A stretch of DNA of 64,000 bases from Salipiger mucosus DSM 16094 (GCF_000442255.1 NZ_KE557273.1:152002-216001), one strand, 5' to 3'. Shown: positions 21,266-32,418, counted from the stretch's first letter. Notes: a model not told the origin generated them from the letters alone. Translations and numbers: made by a program.

Positions 21266-22252
21266 ATGCCCCTAAATTCCGCGACGCCGATTTCGTCGCC
21301 TCCGCCCGGCGGTCCGCCCAGGGTCGACAACATGCGCGGCATCCTGTTCATGGCGCTGGGGTTCTTCGCCTTCGGTGCCACCGACATGCTGGCCAAGGTG
21401 CTGACCTCCGAGCTTCATCCCTTTCAGATCGTCTGGTTCCGCCAGCTCGGTCTCTTCGTCGGGGTGATGCTGATGCTGGGCTTCCGCGGTGGACACATCC
21501 TTCGGACGCCGCACCCGGTGCTGCAGATCGCACGCGGGGCGACGGCGGTGGCCTCGGCCACCTGCTTCATCCTGGCGGTGCGCTACGTGCCACTCGCCGA
21601 TGCGACGGCGGTGAGCTTCATCGCGCCGTTCGCGGTCACCATCCTCGGCGCACTGGTGCTGCGCGAGCCGGTCGGCATCCGGCGCTGGCTCGCGGTCGCG
21701 GCGGGCTTCGTCGGGATGCTCATCGTCATCCGCCCGGGCTTTGGCGTCTTCCACCCGGCGATCGGCTTCGTGGTCGTGGCGGCCTTTCTCTTCGCGATCC
21801 GGCAGACGCTGTCACGGATGGTCAGCGGCGACGATTCCATCGCCACGACCGTCAGCTATACCTCGCTCACCTCGACCCTGCTGATAAGCCTGCCGCTGCC
21901 CTTCGTCTGGATCACGCCGGACAATGCCACCGTCGTGCTCCTGGCGCTGGCGATGGGGGGCTGTGCGGCGCTTGGCGAGTCGCTCATCATCCGTGCGCTG
22001 GACATCGCCCAGGCGGTCGTCGTCGCGCCGATCCACTACTCGCTGATCCTCTGGAGCACCTTCTACGGCTGGCTGATCTTCTCGGACATTCCGGACCTCT
22101 GGACCGGGGTGGGCTGCGTCATCATCGTCGCGTCGGGGCTCTACACGCTGAACCGCGAGCGGGTGGCGGCGAAACGGCAGAACCGCGAGAACAGGGCACG
22201 CGCCGAGGCGGCCAACGAGGCCGAAGCGGCGGCGTCCTCCGAGGAGATCTGA
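21266..22252 (+). CDS. DMT superfamily (EamA) permease
   Basis: 328 residues from ATG 21266 (MPLNSATPISSPPPGG), preceded by GGAAAGAA; upstream in-frame starts lead into the groES promoter region. After a proline-rich N-terminus there are ten hydrophobic segments forming two EamA repeats (GILFMALGFFAFGATDML; AIGFVVVAAFLFAIRQTL). The C-terminus is an Arg/Glu/Ala-rich tail of about 35 residues (RERVAAKRQNRENRAR). The substrate cannot be predicted; DMT members export amino acids, purines or drugs. Confidence 0.82.
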   Translation: MPLNSATPISSPPPGGPPRVDNMRGILFMALGFFAFGATDMLAKVLTSELHPFQIVWFRQLGLFVGVMLMLGFRGGHILRTPHPVLQIARGATAVASATCFILAVRYVPLADATAVSFIAPFAVTILGALVLREPVGIRRWLAVAAGFVGMLIVIRPGFGVFHPAIGFVVVAAFLFAIRQTLSRMVSGDDSIATTVSYTSLTSTLLISLPLPFVWITPDNATVVLLALAMGGCAALGESLIIRALDIAQAVVVAPIHYSLILWSTFYGWLIFSDIPDLWTGVGCVIIVASGLYTLNRERVAAKRQNRENRARAEAANEAEAAASSEEI

Positions 22253-22288
22253 GCGGCGGGATGCCACCGGGGCCCCGCCCGTTCGTCG

Positions 22289-22317
22289 CTGGAATCGCTC
22301 CACTGGAGCGATTTCAG
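22289..22317. repeat. Palindromic element between convergent genes
   Basis: Fourteen-base arms CTGGAATCGCTCCA (22289-22302) and TGGAGCGATTTCAG (22304-22317) around one central base, with one G-T pair. It lies between the DMT permease stop and the stop of the convergent DUF2161 gene, so it may act as a two-way terminator. The compact, near-perfect symmetry also fits a dispersed REP-like palindrome. Confidence 0.6.
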
Positions 22318-22325
22318 GGCTCTCC

Positions 22326-22988
22326 TCATTCCCAGCTGTACGCCCAGTGGGTGAGACCTGTGCGGCCGGCCTCGGTCAGGGTGTAGACGCCGGTCTCGAC
22401 GCGGGCGAACCAGCCGTAGTGGTTGTCGCGCATGATCCGCGTGGCGGCGGCAACGCCCGTCGCCGTGGCCACGTCCCGGCCGCGACTGCGCCCGTGCTCC
22501 GCGAGGTGCGCGGCGCAGCGCAGCGCGTCCTGCCGGTAGCCCGTAACGATGCCGTGCCGCGTGGCGCCGCCCGCGTTCGGGTCGCCCGAGATCCGTTGGA
22601 ACTCGCGCAGCAGGCGCGCCTGACCGCGCTTGTTGCGGCGCGGGGCATAGGGGCCGGGGTCGCAGAGCACCTCGGCCCGCGTATCCTTGACCACGATGAA
22701 GCCCAGCCCCAGCCGGCGACAGAGCGAGAGGTTGTCGCGCAGCGTCCGCCGTGCCGTGCGCCCGCCGGGGCGGGGCACGGCGATGTAGACGTTTTCGCTG
22801 AGGCTCAGCCGTGCCACGGCCTGGTGAAAGAGCGCGAGCGATATCCGCAGCTTGAGTTCGACGATCACGGGGGGCTCCTCGCCACGCACCGCCACGAGGT
22901 CCGCTGCACCGACCTCGCCCTTGACCTCGTACCCCTGCGCCACCAGCAACGCCTTGACCGGTCTGTACAGTTCGCTTTCCCGCTCCAT
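22326..22988 (-). CDS. DUF2161 domain protein (PD-(D/E)XK-like fold)
   Basis: 220 residues from ATG 22988 (MERESELYRPVKALLVAQGY). The N-terminal half has the layout of a PD-(D/E)XK nuclease-like core: GEVGAADLVAVRGEEPPVIVEL and then KLRISLALFHQA, that is D...E-x-K. The C-terminal half looks like a winged helix (TEAGRTGLTHWAY). The family is annotated as putative phosphodiesterase; no substrate is known. It is divergent from the TraB/GumN gene, with 74 bases between. Confidence 0.72.
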   Translation of the reverse strand: MERESELYRPVKALLVAQGYEVKGEVGAADLVAVRGEEPPVIVELKLRISLALFHQAVARLSLSENVYIAVPRPGGRTARRTLRDNLSLCRRLGLGFIVVKDTRAEVLCDPGPYAPRRNKRGQARLLREFQRISGDPNAGGATRHGIVTGYRQDALRCAAHLAEHGRSRGRDVATATGVAAATRIMRDNHYGWFARVETGVYTLTEAGRTGLTHWAYSWE

Positions 22989-23062
22989 GCGCGCGATCCT
23001 TGCCCGGTGACTTGCCGCTGTCCATCCCCTGCCATAGCGTGCCGAAATCGCCGGAGGATCCC

Positions 23063-24052
23063 ATGCGCCACCTTGTCCTGACATTCCTGCTTCTGTTCGT
23101 GCCTGGGGCGCTCGCCGCGCAATGCGCGGGCGAGGATCTGCGCGCCACGCTGACCGGCGCGGAACGCGATGCGCTGCAGGCGCAGCTGGCGGATATGCCC
23201 CATGCCGAGGGCAACCACTGGACGGCCGAGCGCGATGGCGAGGTGATCCATCTGGTTGGCACGCTGCACATCGACGATCCGCGGCTCGAAGCCGTGACGG
23301 GGCGGCTCGCGCCCGTGGTGGCCGACGCCGGACGCCTGCTGCTGGAAATGACCGCGGCCGAGCTCGGAGAGCTGCAGGACGCGATGGCGACGACGCCCGA
23401 CATCATGCTGCTGAGCGACACGACCCTGCCCGAGCTCATGGACGAGGCGCAGTGGCAGGAGCTGTCCGAAGCGGTGCGCAGCTACGGGATCCCGCCCTTC
23501 ATGGCGGCAAAGTTCCGGCCCTGGTACCTGATGATGCTGCTCTCCACGCCGCCCTGCGCGATGGAGGATCTCGCGTCGCTGAACGGGCTGGACGCGCGGC
23601 TGCAGGTCATCGCCAGGGAGAACGACGTGCCGATGCAGGCGCTTGAACCCTGGGACACCGCCTTTCGGGCTCTGAACGGCGCCTCGATCGAGGACCAGCT
23701 CGCGGCGCTGGACCTGACGCTCGCCACGCTGGACATGGCCGAGGACATGCTCGCCACCACGCGGGAGGCCTATTTCGATGAGGAACACGGCGCGGTCTGG
23801 TCCCTGTCCGGCGTGCTCGCGGCGCGCGCCGGGGAGGCGGCGTCGGCGGATGTGGATGCGATGATGGCCGGCACCGCCGAGGCGCTGCTGTCCACGCGCA
23901 ACCGCGCCTGGCTGCCGGTGATCCTCGAGGCGGTGGAAGAGGTCGAGGGGCCGGTCGTGGCCGCCTTCGGGGCGGGGCACCTCTCGGGCGAGGCCGGCGT
24001 GCTGCGGCTGCTCGAGGAGGAGGGCTTCACCCTCACGCGGCAGCCCTTCTGA
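23063..24052 (+). CDS. TraB/GumN family protein
   Basis: 329 residues from ATG 23063 after a GGAGGAT site. A signal peptide (RHLVLTFLLLFVPGALAAQ) places it in the periplasm. Family marks are HLVGTLHIDDPRLEAV near the start, MAAKFRPWYLMMLL in the middle and the C-terminal VVAAFGAGHLSGEAGVLRLLEEEGF, in which GAGHL is the conserved His motif. The family is thought to be a metal-dependent hydrolase related to Tiki proteases, but bacterial substrates are unknown. Confidence 0.85.
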   Translation: MRHLVLTFLLLFVPGALAAQCAGEDLRATLTGAERDALQAQLADMPHAEGNHWTAERDGEVIHLVGTLHIDDPRLEAVTGRLAPVVADAGRLLLEMTAAELGELQDAMATTPDIMLLSDTTLPELMDEAQWQELSEAVRSYGIPPFMAAKFRPWYLMMLLSTPPCAMEDLASLNGLDARLQVIARENDVPMQALEPWDTAFRALNGASIEDQLAALDLTLATLDMAEDMLATTREAYFDEEHGAVWSLSGVLAARAGEAASADVDAMMAGTAEALLSTRNRAWLPVILEAVEEVEGPVVAAFGAGHLSGEAGVLRLLEEEGFTLTRQPF

Positions 24053-24146
24053 GGCCGGTTCCGGCGCCGCCTTGATCCCGCGCAACGCGCCCGTTACGCG
24101 ATGGCGGTAAGCTTGCCCCGAAGTGCAATCGCGGGAGGGCTGACCG

Positions 24147-25268
24147 ATGCACAGATGTCTATCCGCCTTGATCCTCGCGCTCGCGGCCAGCGGTGCCGCG
24201 GCGCAGGATGAGAACGCGCTCTTCGACCTTGGCGGCGACCGCTTCATGGCCGGTCAGAGCGTGTCCATGCAGCAGGAGGGCCGCGACGACGTCTTCCTTG
24301 CCGGCGAGCGAGTCTCGCTCTCCGCCGACATCGCGGGCACGGCGCACATGGCCGGGCGCTGGCTGACCGTGACAGGCGCCGTGGGCGAGGGGCTCTATGC
24401 CGCGGGGCAGGAGATCACCGTCGAGGCGCCCGTGGGGGGCGACGCGACGCTCGCCGGGCAGCGGGTCGACGTGACGGCGCCGGTCGCGGGCGACCTGCGG
24501 ATCTTCGGCTCGGAAATCGGCATCGCCGCACCGGTCGAGGGCACCCTGCTGGCGGCGGGCGAGTTCGTCGAGATCGACGGCGCGGTCGCCGGCGACGCCT
24601 CCATGGCGGCGCGGACGCTCGAGTTCGGGCCCGAAGCCGCCATCGCGGGCACCCTGACGCTTTACGAGGACGATCCGGGCACGCTGGAGGTGCCGGAGGG
24701 CGTGATCCCCGAGGCGCGCATCGAGCGCCGCGAGATCGAGGAATGGGAGCACGACTACGGCGACTACGCCCCCGACATGGGCGGCGGGGCGGCCGTCGTC
24801 GGCTTTGTGCTGAGCGTTCTGCTGGTCGCCGTGCTGGCCGCCTGCGCGGCGGTCTTCATGCCCGGAACCATGGCGGCGATGCGGGCCCGCGTGCTTGAAC
24901 AGCCGTTGCGCACGATCGTGACGGGCTTCGTCACCCAGTCGGCGCTGATCGGGGCGGCTATCCTGCTGGGGATGACGTTGATCGGGCTGCTTCTGACCCC
25001 GGCGGCGATCTTCCTGGCGATCATTGCGGGGCTCGCGGGCTACATCGCCGGGGCCTATGCGCTGGGTGTGGGCGTCCTGAGCGCCTTCGGTCGCGACGTG
25101 CCCGACAGCACCGGGGACCGCGCGCTCGCGGCCATCACGGGCGCACTGGTGGCCGCCGTCGTGGCCCTGATCCCGCTGCTGGGGTGGATCGCCGTAATGG
25201 TGCTGACGCTGGCAGGCATCGGCGCGGTGACCATCGGGCTCTTCCGGCCGCGGCTCTTCGCGGACTGA
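24147..25268 (+). CDS. Bactofilin-like repeat protein with C-terminal membrane domain
   Basis: 373 residues. A signal peptide (MHRCLSALILALAASGAAAQ) leads to about 170 residues of short Gly/Val/Ala repeats (AGTAHMAGRWLTVTGAVG, APVGGDATLAGQRVDVTAPV) of the kind that form a right-handed beta-helix in bactofilins. A short acidic linker (EEWEHDYGDYAPDM) is followed by four strongly hydrophobic segments (about 215-240, 268-290, 292-318, 330-365). In this topology the beta-helix is outside the cytoplasmic membrane, unlike classic cytoplasmic bactofilins. Function unknown; a cell-envelope scaffold is an inference. Confidence 0.72.
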   Translation: MHRCLSALILALAASGAAAQDENALFDLGGDRFMAGQSVSMQQEGRDDVFLAGERVSLSADIAGTAHMAGRWLTVTGAVGEGLYAAGQEITVEAPVGGDATLAGQRVDVTAPVAGDLRIFGSEIGIAAPVEGTLLAAGEFVEIDGAVAGDASMAARTLEFGPEAAIAGTLTLYEDDPGTLEVPEGVIPEARIERREIEEWEHDYGDYAPDMGGGAAVVGFVLSVLLVAVLAACAAVFMPGTMAAMRARVLEQPLRTIVTGFVTQSALIGAAILLGMTLIGLLLTPAAIFLAIIAGLAGYIAGAYALGVGVLSAFGRDVPDSTGDRALAAITGALVAAVVALIPLLGWIAVMVLTLAGIGAVTIGLFRPRLFAD

Positions 25269-25371
25269 GGCAAAGCGGGGCCATGCGCCCTCTGCATGGC
25301 CCCGTTTCACCCGGAACGGGCGCGGCCGCGCGGTGGTTTTCCCTCCATTGTCACGTGAAAATGGAGAGATC

Positions 25372-26127
25372 ATGGCCCGCTTCGATGGAAAGACCGTCAT
25401 CGTCACCGGCGCGAGTTCCGGGATCGGCGCCGCCACGGCCCGCGTCTTCGGCGCGCAGGGCGCGACAGTCGTGCTGGCCGCGCGGTCCGAGGACAAGCTG
25501 AACGCCGTCGCCGCCGACATCCCCGGCGCCATTGTCGTCGCGGCCGACGTCGGCACCGACGAGGGCGTTGCGCGCGTGGCCGAGGCGGCGCGCGGCACCG
25601 GGCGCATCGACGTGCTGGTGAACAACGCCGGCGTCGCCCACGCAGGGCGCATCGACGCGCTCTCGCCCGACGACTGGGATCACACGATGGAGGTCAACCT
25701 GAGCGGCCTCTACCGCATGACGCGCGCCGTCTGGAACGACCTCGTTTCCGCGACCGGGAACGTGGTCAACACCTCGTCGGTCTCGGGCCTTGGCGGTGAC
25801 TGGGGCATGTTCGCCTACAACGCCTCCAAGGGCGGGGTCTCGAACCTGACCCGGGCGCTGGCACTGGACGCGGCGCAGACCGGCGTTCGCGTCAATGCCG
25901 TGGCGCCCAGCATGACCCGCACCGACATGGCCTCGGGGATCGAGGACAATGCGGCGCTCTACGACAAGTTCATGGAGCGCATCCCGCTGGGGCGCCCGGG
26001 CGAGCCCGAGGACGTGGCGGACGTGATCGCTTTCCTTGCCTCGGACGAGGCGCGCTTCGTCAACGGCGTGGTGATGCCGGTCGACGGCGGGCTCTCCGCC
26101 TCGAACGGGCAGCCGCCGCTGGGCTGA
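25372..26127 (+). CDS. SDR family NAD(P)-dependent oxidoreductase
   Basis: 251 residues from ATG 25372. It has a classic SDR layout: cofactor motif TGASSGIGAAT, NNAG, catalytic Ser in NTSSVSG, Tyr and Lys in YNASKGG, and the C-terminal VNGVVMPVDGGLSASNG. The acid after the second strand is missing (LAARSEDKL has Arg), which slightly favours NADP. The substrate is not evident. It stands alone before rnhB. Confidence 0.85.
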   Translation: MARFDGKTVIVTGASSGIGAATARVFGAQGATVVLAARSEDKLNAVAADIPGAIVVAADVGTDEGVARVAEAARGTGRIDVLVNNAGVAHAGRIDALSPDDWDHTMEVNLSGLYRMTRAVWNDLVSATGNVVNTSSVSGLGGDWGMFAYNASKGGVSNLTRALALDAAQTGVRVNAVAPSMTRTDMASGIEDNAALYDKFMERIPLGRPGEPEDVADVIAFLASDEARFVNGVVMPVDGGLSASNGQPPLG

Positions 26128-26181
26128 GGTGCGGCGCGGGCGGCGCTTGCATTGCGTCGCCCGCTGCGCTTTCTACGCGCC

Positions 26182-26809
26182 ATGGACTGGCCCGACGACT
26201 CGTATGAATCCGCGCTCTGGGCGCAGGGCAGGCGCATCGCCGGGGTCGACGAGGTCGGGCGAGGTCCGCTGGCCGGGCCGGTGGTCGCGGCCGCCGTCAT
26301 CCTCGATCCTGCTTGCGTGCCGCCCCGCCTGAACGACTCCAAGCGGCTGCAGTCGAAACGCCGGGCGCGTCTGTCGGCCTGGCTGCGCGAATGTGCCTGG
26401 GTCGGCATCGGCATGGCCTCGGTCGAGGAAATCGACCGGATCAACATCCTGCAGGCCAGCCTGCTGGCCATGCGCCGCGCCGTGGCCGAACTGCCGCTCG
26501 CGCCCGATCACGCGCTTGTCGATGGCCGCTTCCTGCCCGAGGGGCTGCCCTGCGATGCGACCCCCGTCATCGGCGGCGACGGCCGCTCGGTGAGCATCGC
26601 CGCGGCCTCGATCGTCGCCAAAACCTGGCGGGATCGCATCATGCGGGACTTGGCGCAACACCATCCCGGCTACGGCTGGGAAACGAACGTGGGCTACGGA
26701 TCGAAAAGCCACATGTTGGCACTTCAAAATCTCGGTGTGACCCCACACCATAGGCGATCCTTCAAGCCAGTGCACAATATCTTGTGGCAAGCCAAATCCA
26801 CAAGTGGTT

Positions 26810-26811
<2 letters not shown>
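26182..26811 (+). CDS. rnhB: Ribonuclease HII
   Basis: 209 residues from ATG 26182 ([16 protein letters not shown]). The DEDD-type catalytic residues are visible: Asp-Glu in [14 protein letters not shown], Asp in ALVDGRF and the later D in [16 protein letters not shown] is the family's C-terminal motif. It removes ribonucleotides from DNA and RNA primers. ccrM follows 91 bases downstream, a linkage usual in Rhodobacterales. Confidence 0.94.
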
Positions 26812-28018
<1,207 letters not shown>

Positions 28019-28073
28019 TACCGGGACAATAAATCGGAACACCGCCAGTGCCTGCATCCGCAGGCACGGACTG

Positions 28074-28104
28074 GCCCCGCCTGCACGTCAGGCGGGGCAT
28101 TTTT
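28074..28104 (+). terminator. Intrinsic terminator after ccrM
   Basis: Arms GCCCCGCCTG (28074-28083) and CAGGCGGGGC (28089-28098), five-base loop, then A and five T (28100-28104). It lies 55 bases after the ccrM stop. Confidence 0.85.
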
Positions 28105-28187
28105 CCTTGTGGGCGAGGGGCGTGCCGAACTCGGGCGTGTCACTGCGCGCCATCCGCGATATGCAGGCGCCAAAGGGGGAGCATAGC

Positions 28188-29066
28188 ATGGACATTCGCG
28201 CGATCCTGATGGGGCTGGCCTTCGCGGTCATGTGGTCCTCGGCGTTCAGCTCGGCCCGGATCATCGTTGCCGCAGCGCCGCCGCTGGGCGCGCTGGCGCT
28301 GCGCTTTCTGATCTCGGGGCTGATCGCCGTCGCGGTGGCGCGGGTGCTTGGGCAGAGCTGGCGCCTGACGCGCGGCCAGTGGCGCGCGACCGCGATTTTC
28401 GGGCTGTGCCAGAACGCGCTCTACCTCGGGCTCAATTTCGTTGCCATGCAGACGGTCCAGGCCTCGCTCGCGGCGATCATCGCCTCGACCATGCCGCTGC
28501 TCGTGGCCTTCGCCAGCCGCCTCTGGCTGGGGGAGCGGCTGCGGCCGCTGGGCATCGCGGGGCTTCTGGCCGGGCTCGTTGGCGTGGCCATGATCATGGG
28601 CGGGCGGCTGCAGGGCGGTGTCGATCCCTTCGGGCTGGGGCTCTGCGTGCTCGGGGCGCTGTCGCTGACCATGGCCACGCTGGCCGTCCGGGGCGCGACC
28701 TCGGGCGGGAATTTCCTGATGATCGTCGGTCTGCAGATGCTCGTGGGCAGCGCCGCGCTCTGGCTGGCCTCGCTGGCGCTGGAAACGCCCCGCATCGACT
28801 GGTCCGGACCGCTGGTGGCCGCCTTCGTCTACACGACGGTGGTGCCCGGCCTTGCAGCGACGTTGGTCTGGGTGAAGCTCGTGAACCGCATCGGCGCGAT
28901 CCGCGCGGCGACTTTCCATTTCCTGAACCCGTTCCTGGGCGTGGCCATCGCGGCGCTCCTGCTGGGCGAGAGGATGGGGCCGCTGGACCTTGCGGGGGTC
29001 GCCGTCATCACGCTGGGCATCCTGGCCGTGCAGCGCGCCCGGATGCCGGTGTCGGCAGCGGAATAG
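28188..29066 (+). CDS. DMT superfamily (EamA) permease
   Basis: 292 residues from ATG 28188 (MDIRAILMGLAFAVMWSSAF), preceded by AAGGGGGA. Ten transmembrane segments in two EamA repeats; ALRFLISGLIAVAVARVLG and FLNPFLGVAIAALLLGE are typical of RhaT/YdcZ-like DMT exporters. The substrate is unknown. It is not similar enough to the other DMT gene (21.3-22.3 kb) to suggest a recent duplication. It is transcribed alone, between the ccrM terminator and the chemoreceptor gene. Confidence 0.83.
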   Translation: MDIRAILMGLAFAVMWSSAFSSARIIVAAAPPLGALALRFLISGLIAVAVARVLGQSWRLTRGQWRATAIFGLCQNALYLGLNFVAMQTVQASLAAIIASTMPLLVAFASRLWLGERLRPLGIAGLLAGLVGVAMIMGGRLQGGVDPFGLGLCVLGALSLTMATLAVRGATSGGNFLMIVGLQMLVGSAALWLASLALETPRIDWSGPLVAAFVYTTVVPGLAATLVWVKLVNRIGAIRAATFHFLNPFLGVAIAALLLGERMGPLDLAGVAVITLGILAVQRARMPVSAAE

Positions 29067-29175
29067 ATCGAAGCTTCACGTTTGCGGCGGCGGCGCCGAA
29101 CGCTTTGTTTACCCGCCGCTGCTAGCACCGCCGCAGATGTGCGCCATGGGGCGCCGATAGCTGCGAGGGTGCCGT

Positions 29176-31059
29176 ATGAGCCGTTTTTCGATCAGGATTC
29201 AGGTTTTCGTTCTGGGAATGGCCTTTGTGCTGCTGCTGGTTGTCGGCGGCGCACTGTCATGGAGGATGCAGTCGGGCGTGGTGCGCGACGTGGCCTACGC
29301 GAACGAGGTCTTTCGCCAGAACGCGACCGTCGCGCTCATACGCGAGGACATGGAGCAGGCGCGGGCCAATGGGCTCGAGATGGCCAAGGGCCGGAAGGGT
29401 GCCTTCGAAAGCATGCTGGGCAACTTCGGGGAGGTGATCGAGGCGGTCGAAACTGACGTTCACCATTTCGCCGACCCGGAGGACCCGCGTGCCGCGCGGC
29501 CCAAGTATGTCGAGATCCTGCAACGGATCGGCGATGGCACGAGCGCCCTGCGCGACGTGTTGCGGGAACTGCCGCGCGAGGGGAACCTGCAACTGATGCC
29601 CCCGACGCAGCGCAGCCTTGAAGAGATCGATGCCACCTTGATGCAACACATCGACCGGCTCGACGCCATGCAGGAGATGCTGCGTACCGAGGTGCACGAG
29701 ACCGAGGTGGAGACGCTGGACAGCCTCGAGCACGCCATGACAGCCCTGCTCGCCGCGATTGCCGGTGTGACGACCCTGTCCATCGCCATGGTGGTCGGCT
29801 TCGGCCGGATCCTGTCTCGGCCGCTGATGCGCAGCGCTCAGTCGGTCAGGAACATCATCGCTGGCGACTACACCGCGCCCGTTCCCGGAGTCGGCCGCGG
29901 CGACGAGGTTGGAGAAATCGCGCGCGGCCTCGCAAACCTCCGCGACGGACTCGTGGCCGCCGAGGCGGCGGATGCCGAAACCCAGAGGGTCGGCGAGCGG
30001 CGCGTGGCGCTCTTCGACAGGCTGGGGCAGGCGATGACCTCGCTGTCCAATGGCAAGCTCGACGAACGCCTGGACCCTGACAAATGGCAGGACCTGGGCG
30101 AGACCTACCGGCAGCTCTGCGTGGATTTCAACCATCTCGCCGAGAACATCTCGGGCATGGTCGCCTCGCTGCGGGACTCGGCGAACATGGTTCAGCGCAA
30201 CTCTCGCGAGCTTTCGTCGATGTCGAACGAGATGTCACGCCGGTCCGAGGTCCAGGCAGCCACCCTCGAGCAATCCGCTGCCGCGCTCGAGGAACTGTCG
30301 TCAAGCGTGACGGCTGCCGCCGACCGTGCGGAAGAGGCCGACCAGCGCGTGGGTGAGGGGCGCCGCCGCGCCGAAGAAGGCGGCGAAGTCATGAGCAAGG
30401 CTCTGGAGGCCATGAGCTCCATCGCAGCGTCTTCGGACCAGATCACGCAGATCATCGGCGTGATCGACGACATCGCCTTCCAGACCAACCTGCTGGCGCT
30501 CAACGCGGGCGTCGAGGCCGCGCGCGCGGGCGAAAGCGGCAAGGGCTTTTCCGTCGTCGCCTCTGAGGTGCGGTCGCTGGCGCAGCGCGCTTCGGAATCC
30601 GCGCGCGAGATCAAGGCGCTCGTCTCCAACAGTTCACAGCAGGTCAAGGAGGGCGGGCTCCTGGTCGAGCAGACGGGCGCCACGCTCTCGGATATCGTGC
30701 GCCACGTGACCGAAGTGTCGGAAATGGTAGCCGAGATCGCGTCGGGCGCCAAGGAGCAGTCGGCTGGTCTGCAGGAGATCAACGTGGGCGTGTCGGAACT
30801 CGACAAGGTGACACAGCAGAACGCGGCGATGGTCGGCGAGACGAGCTCGGCAAGCCACCAGCTTCAGGGCGAGGCAGACCGACTGACGGAACAGCTCAAC
30901 CGCTTCACCGGCGAGGCGGCACCGGAACTCGAGGACATCACGCCGGTGGCCGCTCCGGTCGAGGCCTTCGCCGGACCCGATCTGGCGGAGGCACCGGCAC
31001 AGTTGCCGCGACCGATGGCTACGGCGGTCGGCTCGGACACCAACTGGGAGGATTTCTGA
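29176..31059 (+). CDS. Methyl-accepting chemotaxis protein
   Basis: 627 residues. TM1 about 10-30, a periplasmic all-helical sensor about 32-190, TM2 about 190-212, HAMP about 213-268, a second HAMP-like segment ([13 protein letters not shown], then [12 protein letters not shown], about 285-330), and the signalling hairpin with [20 protein letters not shown] and [20 protein letters not shown]. The last five residues are NWEDF, close to the NWETF tether that binds CheR/CheB in enteric receptors. The ligand is unknown. No che genes are in the window. Confidence 0.93.
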   Translation: MSRFSIRIQVFVLGMAFVLLLVVGGALSWRMQSGVVRDVAYANEVFRQNATVALIREDMEQARANGLEMAKGRKGAFESMLGNFGEVIEAVETDVHHFADPEDPRAARPKYVEILQRIGDGTSALRDVLRELPREGNLQLMPPTQRSLEEIDATLMQHIDRLDAMQEMLRTEVHETEVETLDSLEHAMTALLAAIAGVTTLSIAMVVGFGRILSRPLMRSAQSVRNIIAGDYTAPVPGVGRGDEVGEIARGLANLRDGLVAAEAADAETQRVGERRVALFDRLGQAMTSLSNGKLDERLDPDKWQDLGETYRQLCVDFNHLAENISGMVASLRDSANMVQRNSRELSSMSNEMSRRSEVQAATLEQSAAALEELSSSVTAAADRAEEADQRVGEGRRRAEEGGEVMSKALEAMSSIAASSDQITQIIGVIDDIAFQTNLLALNAGVEAARAGESGKGFSVVASEVRSLAQRASESAREIKALVSNSSQQVKEGGLLVEQTGATLSDIVRHVTEVSEMVAEIASGAKEQSAGLQEINVGVSELDKVTQQNAAMVGETSSASHQLQGEADRLTEQLNRFTGEAAPELEDITPVAAPVEAFAGPDLAEAPAQLPRPMATAVGSDTNWEDF

Positions 31060-31080
31060 GGCAGGGCCGGTAAACTCGGG

Positions 31081-32181
31081 TCAGCCGATGGCGCCGCGGT
31101 TGCTCCCGACCTGCCCCCGATGCAGCAGCAGATGGTCGAGCAGGACGCAGGCGACCATTGCCTCGCCCACCGGGACAGCCCGGATGCCCACACAGGGATC
31201 GTGACGCCCCTTGGTCACGATCTCTGTCTCCTCGCCGGACTTGGTGATGGTCCGCCGGGGCGTGAGAATGGACGAGGTCGGCTTGACCGCAAAGCGCAGG
31301 ACGATGTCCTGGCCCGTCGAGATTCCTCCGAGGATGCCGCCAGCGTGGTTTGAGCTGTACTCCGGACCATCGGGTCCCATGGTGATCTCGTCCGCGTTTT
31401 CGGAACCGCGCAGCGTGGCGGCGGCCATGCCCTCGCCAATCTCGACACCCTTGACGGCGTTGATCGACATGCAGGCGGCGGCAAGGTCGGTGTCGAGCTT
31501 GCCATAGACCGGCGCGCCCAAGCCCGCGGGTACACCGCGAGCTGTGACTTCGATCACCGCACCGACGCTGTCGCCGGACTTGCGCAGATCGTCAAGGTAG
31601 CTGGCCCAGTCCTCGGCGGCGGCGGCATCGGGGCACCAGAACGGGTTGCGTCCAACCTCGTCCAGGTCGAGACGGCCGCGGTCGATCTCCCGCGGTCCCA
31701 TCCGAACCATGTAGCCCGTAATCGCGAGATCCGGTGCCAGTTCCACCAGGGCCGCGCGCGCCAGTCCGCCGGCGGCGACTCGCGCGGCCGTCTCACGCGC
31801 CGAGGACCGCCCGCCGCCCCGGTAGTCGCGGATGCCGTACTTCTGCCAGTACGTGATGTCCGCGTGGCCCGGGCGAAATTTCTCGGCGATCTCGCCGTAG
31901 TCCTTGGATCGTTGGTCGGCATTTTCGATCATGAGCTGAACCGGCGTGCCGGTGGTCTGCCCCTCGAAGACGCCCGACAGGATGCGCACGGCATCGGGTT
32001 CACGGCGTTGCGTGGTATACCGGTTCTGCCCGGGTTTGCGCCGGTCGAGCCAGTGCTGCAGCGCCGCCTCGTCGATGGGCACACCCGGCGGGCAGCCGTC
32101 GACAGTCGCCCCGAGGGCGGGCCCGTGGCTTTCGCCCCAAGTGGTCACGCGGAAGAGATGGCCGAAGGTGTTGAGGCTCAT
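31081..32181 (-). CDS. aroC: Chorismate synthase
   Basis: 366 residues. The three family signatures are present: [18 protein letters not shown] near the start, the [18 protein letters not shown] region, and a late [10 protein letters not shown] segment. It converts EPSP to chorismate using reduced FMN, the last step of the shikimate pathway. It is divergent from the thi riboswitch operon and its stop lies 21 bases from the chemoreceptor stop, convergent. Confidence 0.96.
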   Translation of the reverse strand: MSLNTFGHLFRVTTWGESHGPALGATVDGCPPGVPIDEAALQHWLDRRKPGQNRYTTQRREPDAVRILSGVFEGQTTGTPVQLMIENADQRSKDYGEIAEKFRPGHADITYWQKYGIRDYRGGGRSSARETAARVAAGGLARAALVELAPDLAITGYMVRMGPREIDRGRLDLDEVGRNPFWCPDAAAAEDWASYLDDLRKSGDSVGAVIEVTARGVPAGLGAPVYGKLDTDLAAACMSINAVKGVEIGEGMAAATLRGSENADEITMGPDGPEYSSNHAGGILGGISTGQDIVLRFAVKPTSSILTPRRTITKSGEETEIVTKGRHDPCVGIRAVPVGEAMVACVLLDHLLLHRGQVGSNRGAIG

Positions 32182-32274
32182 GACGGGCTCCTTTCGCGGG
32201 TTGTCCTAGGCCAGCCGGCGCAGCGCCTCAAGGGATTTCGCTTGAAACGCGAGCGGGTGGGGGCTAGCTCAAAT

Positions 32275-32375
32275 GGAAACCTCGGGGTGCCGGACTGTCA
32301 CGCGCGGCCGGCTGAGATGCCATAGGGCGAACCCGTTGAACCTGAACCGGTTGACACCGGCGGAGGGAAGGGCGC
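32275..32375 (+). promoter_or_regulatory. TPP riboswitch (THI element) of thiBPQ
   Basis: The aptamer core is clear: CTCGGGGTGC at 32281-32290, GGCTGAGATG near 32310-32319, ACCCGTTGAACCTGAACC at 32331-32348, then GGTTGACACCGGCGGAGGGAA up to about 32369. These are the conserved THI-box parts. It lies 45-145 bases before thiB. In proteobacteria such elements usually block the ribosome site or cause early termination when TPP is bound; the ribosome site GGAGG at 32409-32413 is a possible target. Confidence 0.95.
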
Positions 32376-32418
32376 GCAAGACCGGATCCTGCTCTCCGCC
32401 GCCACGACGGAGGATCGT

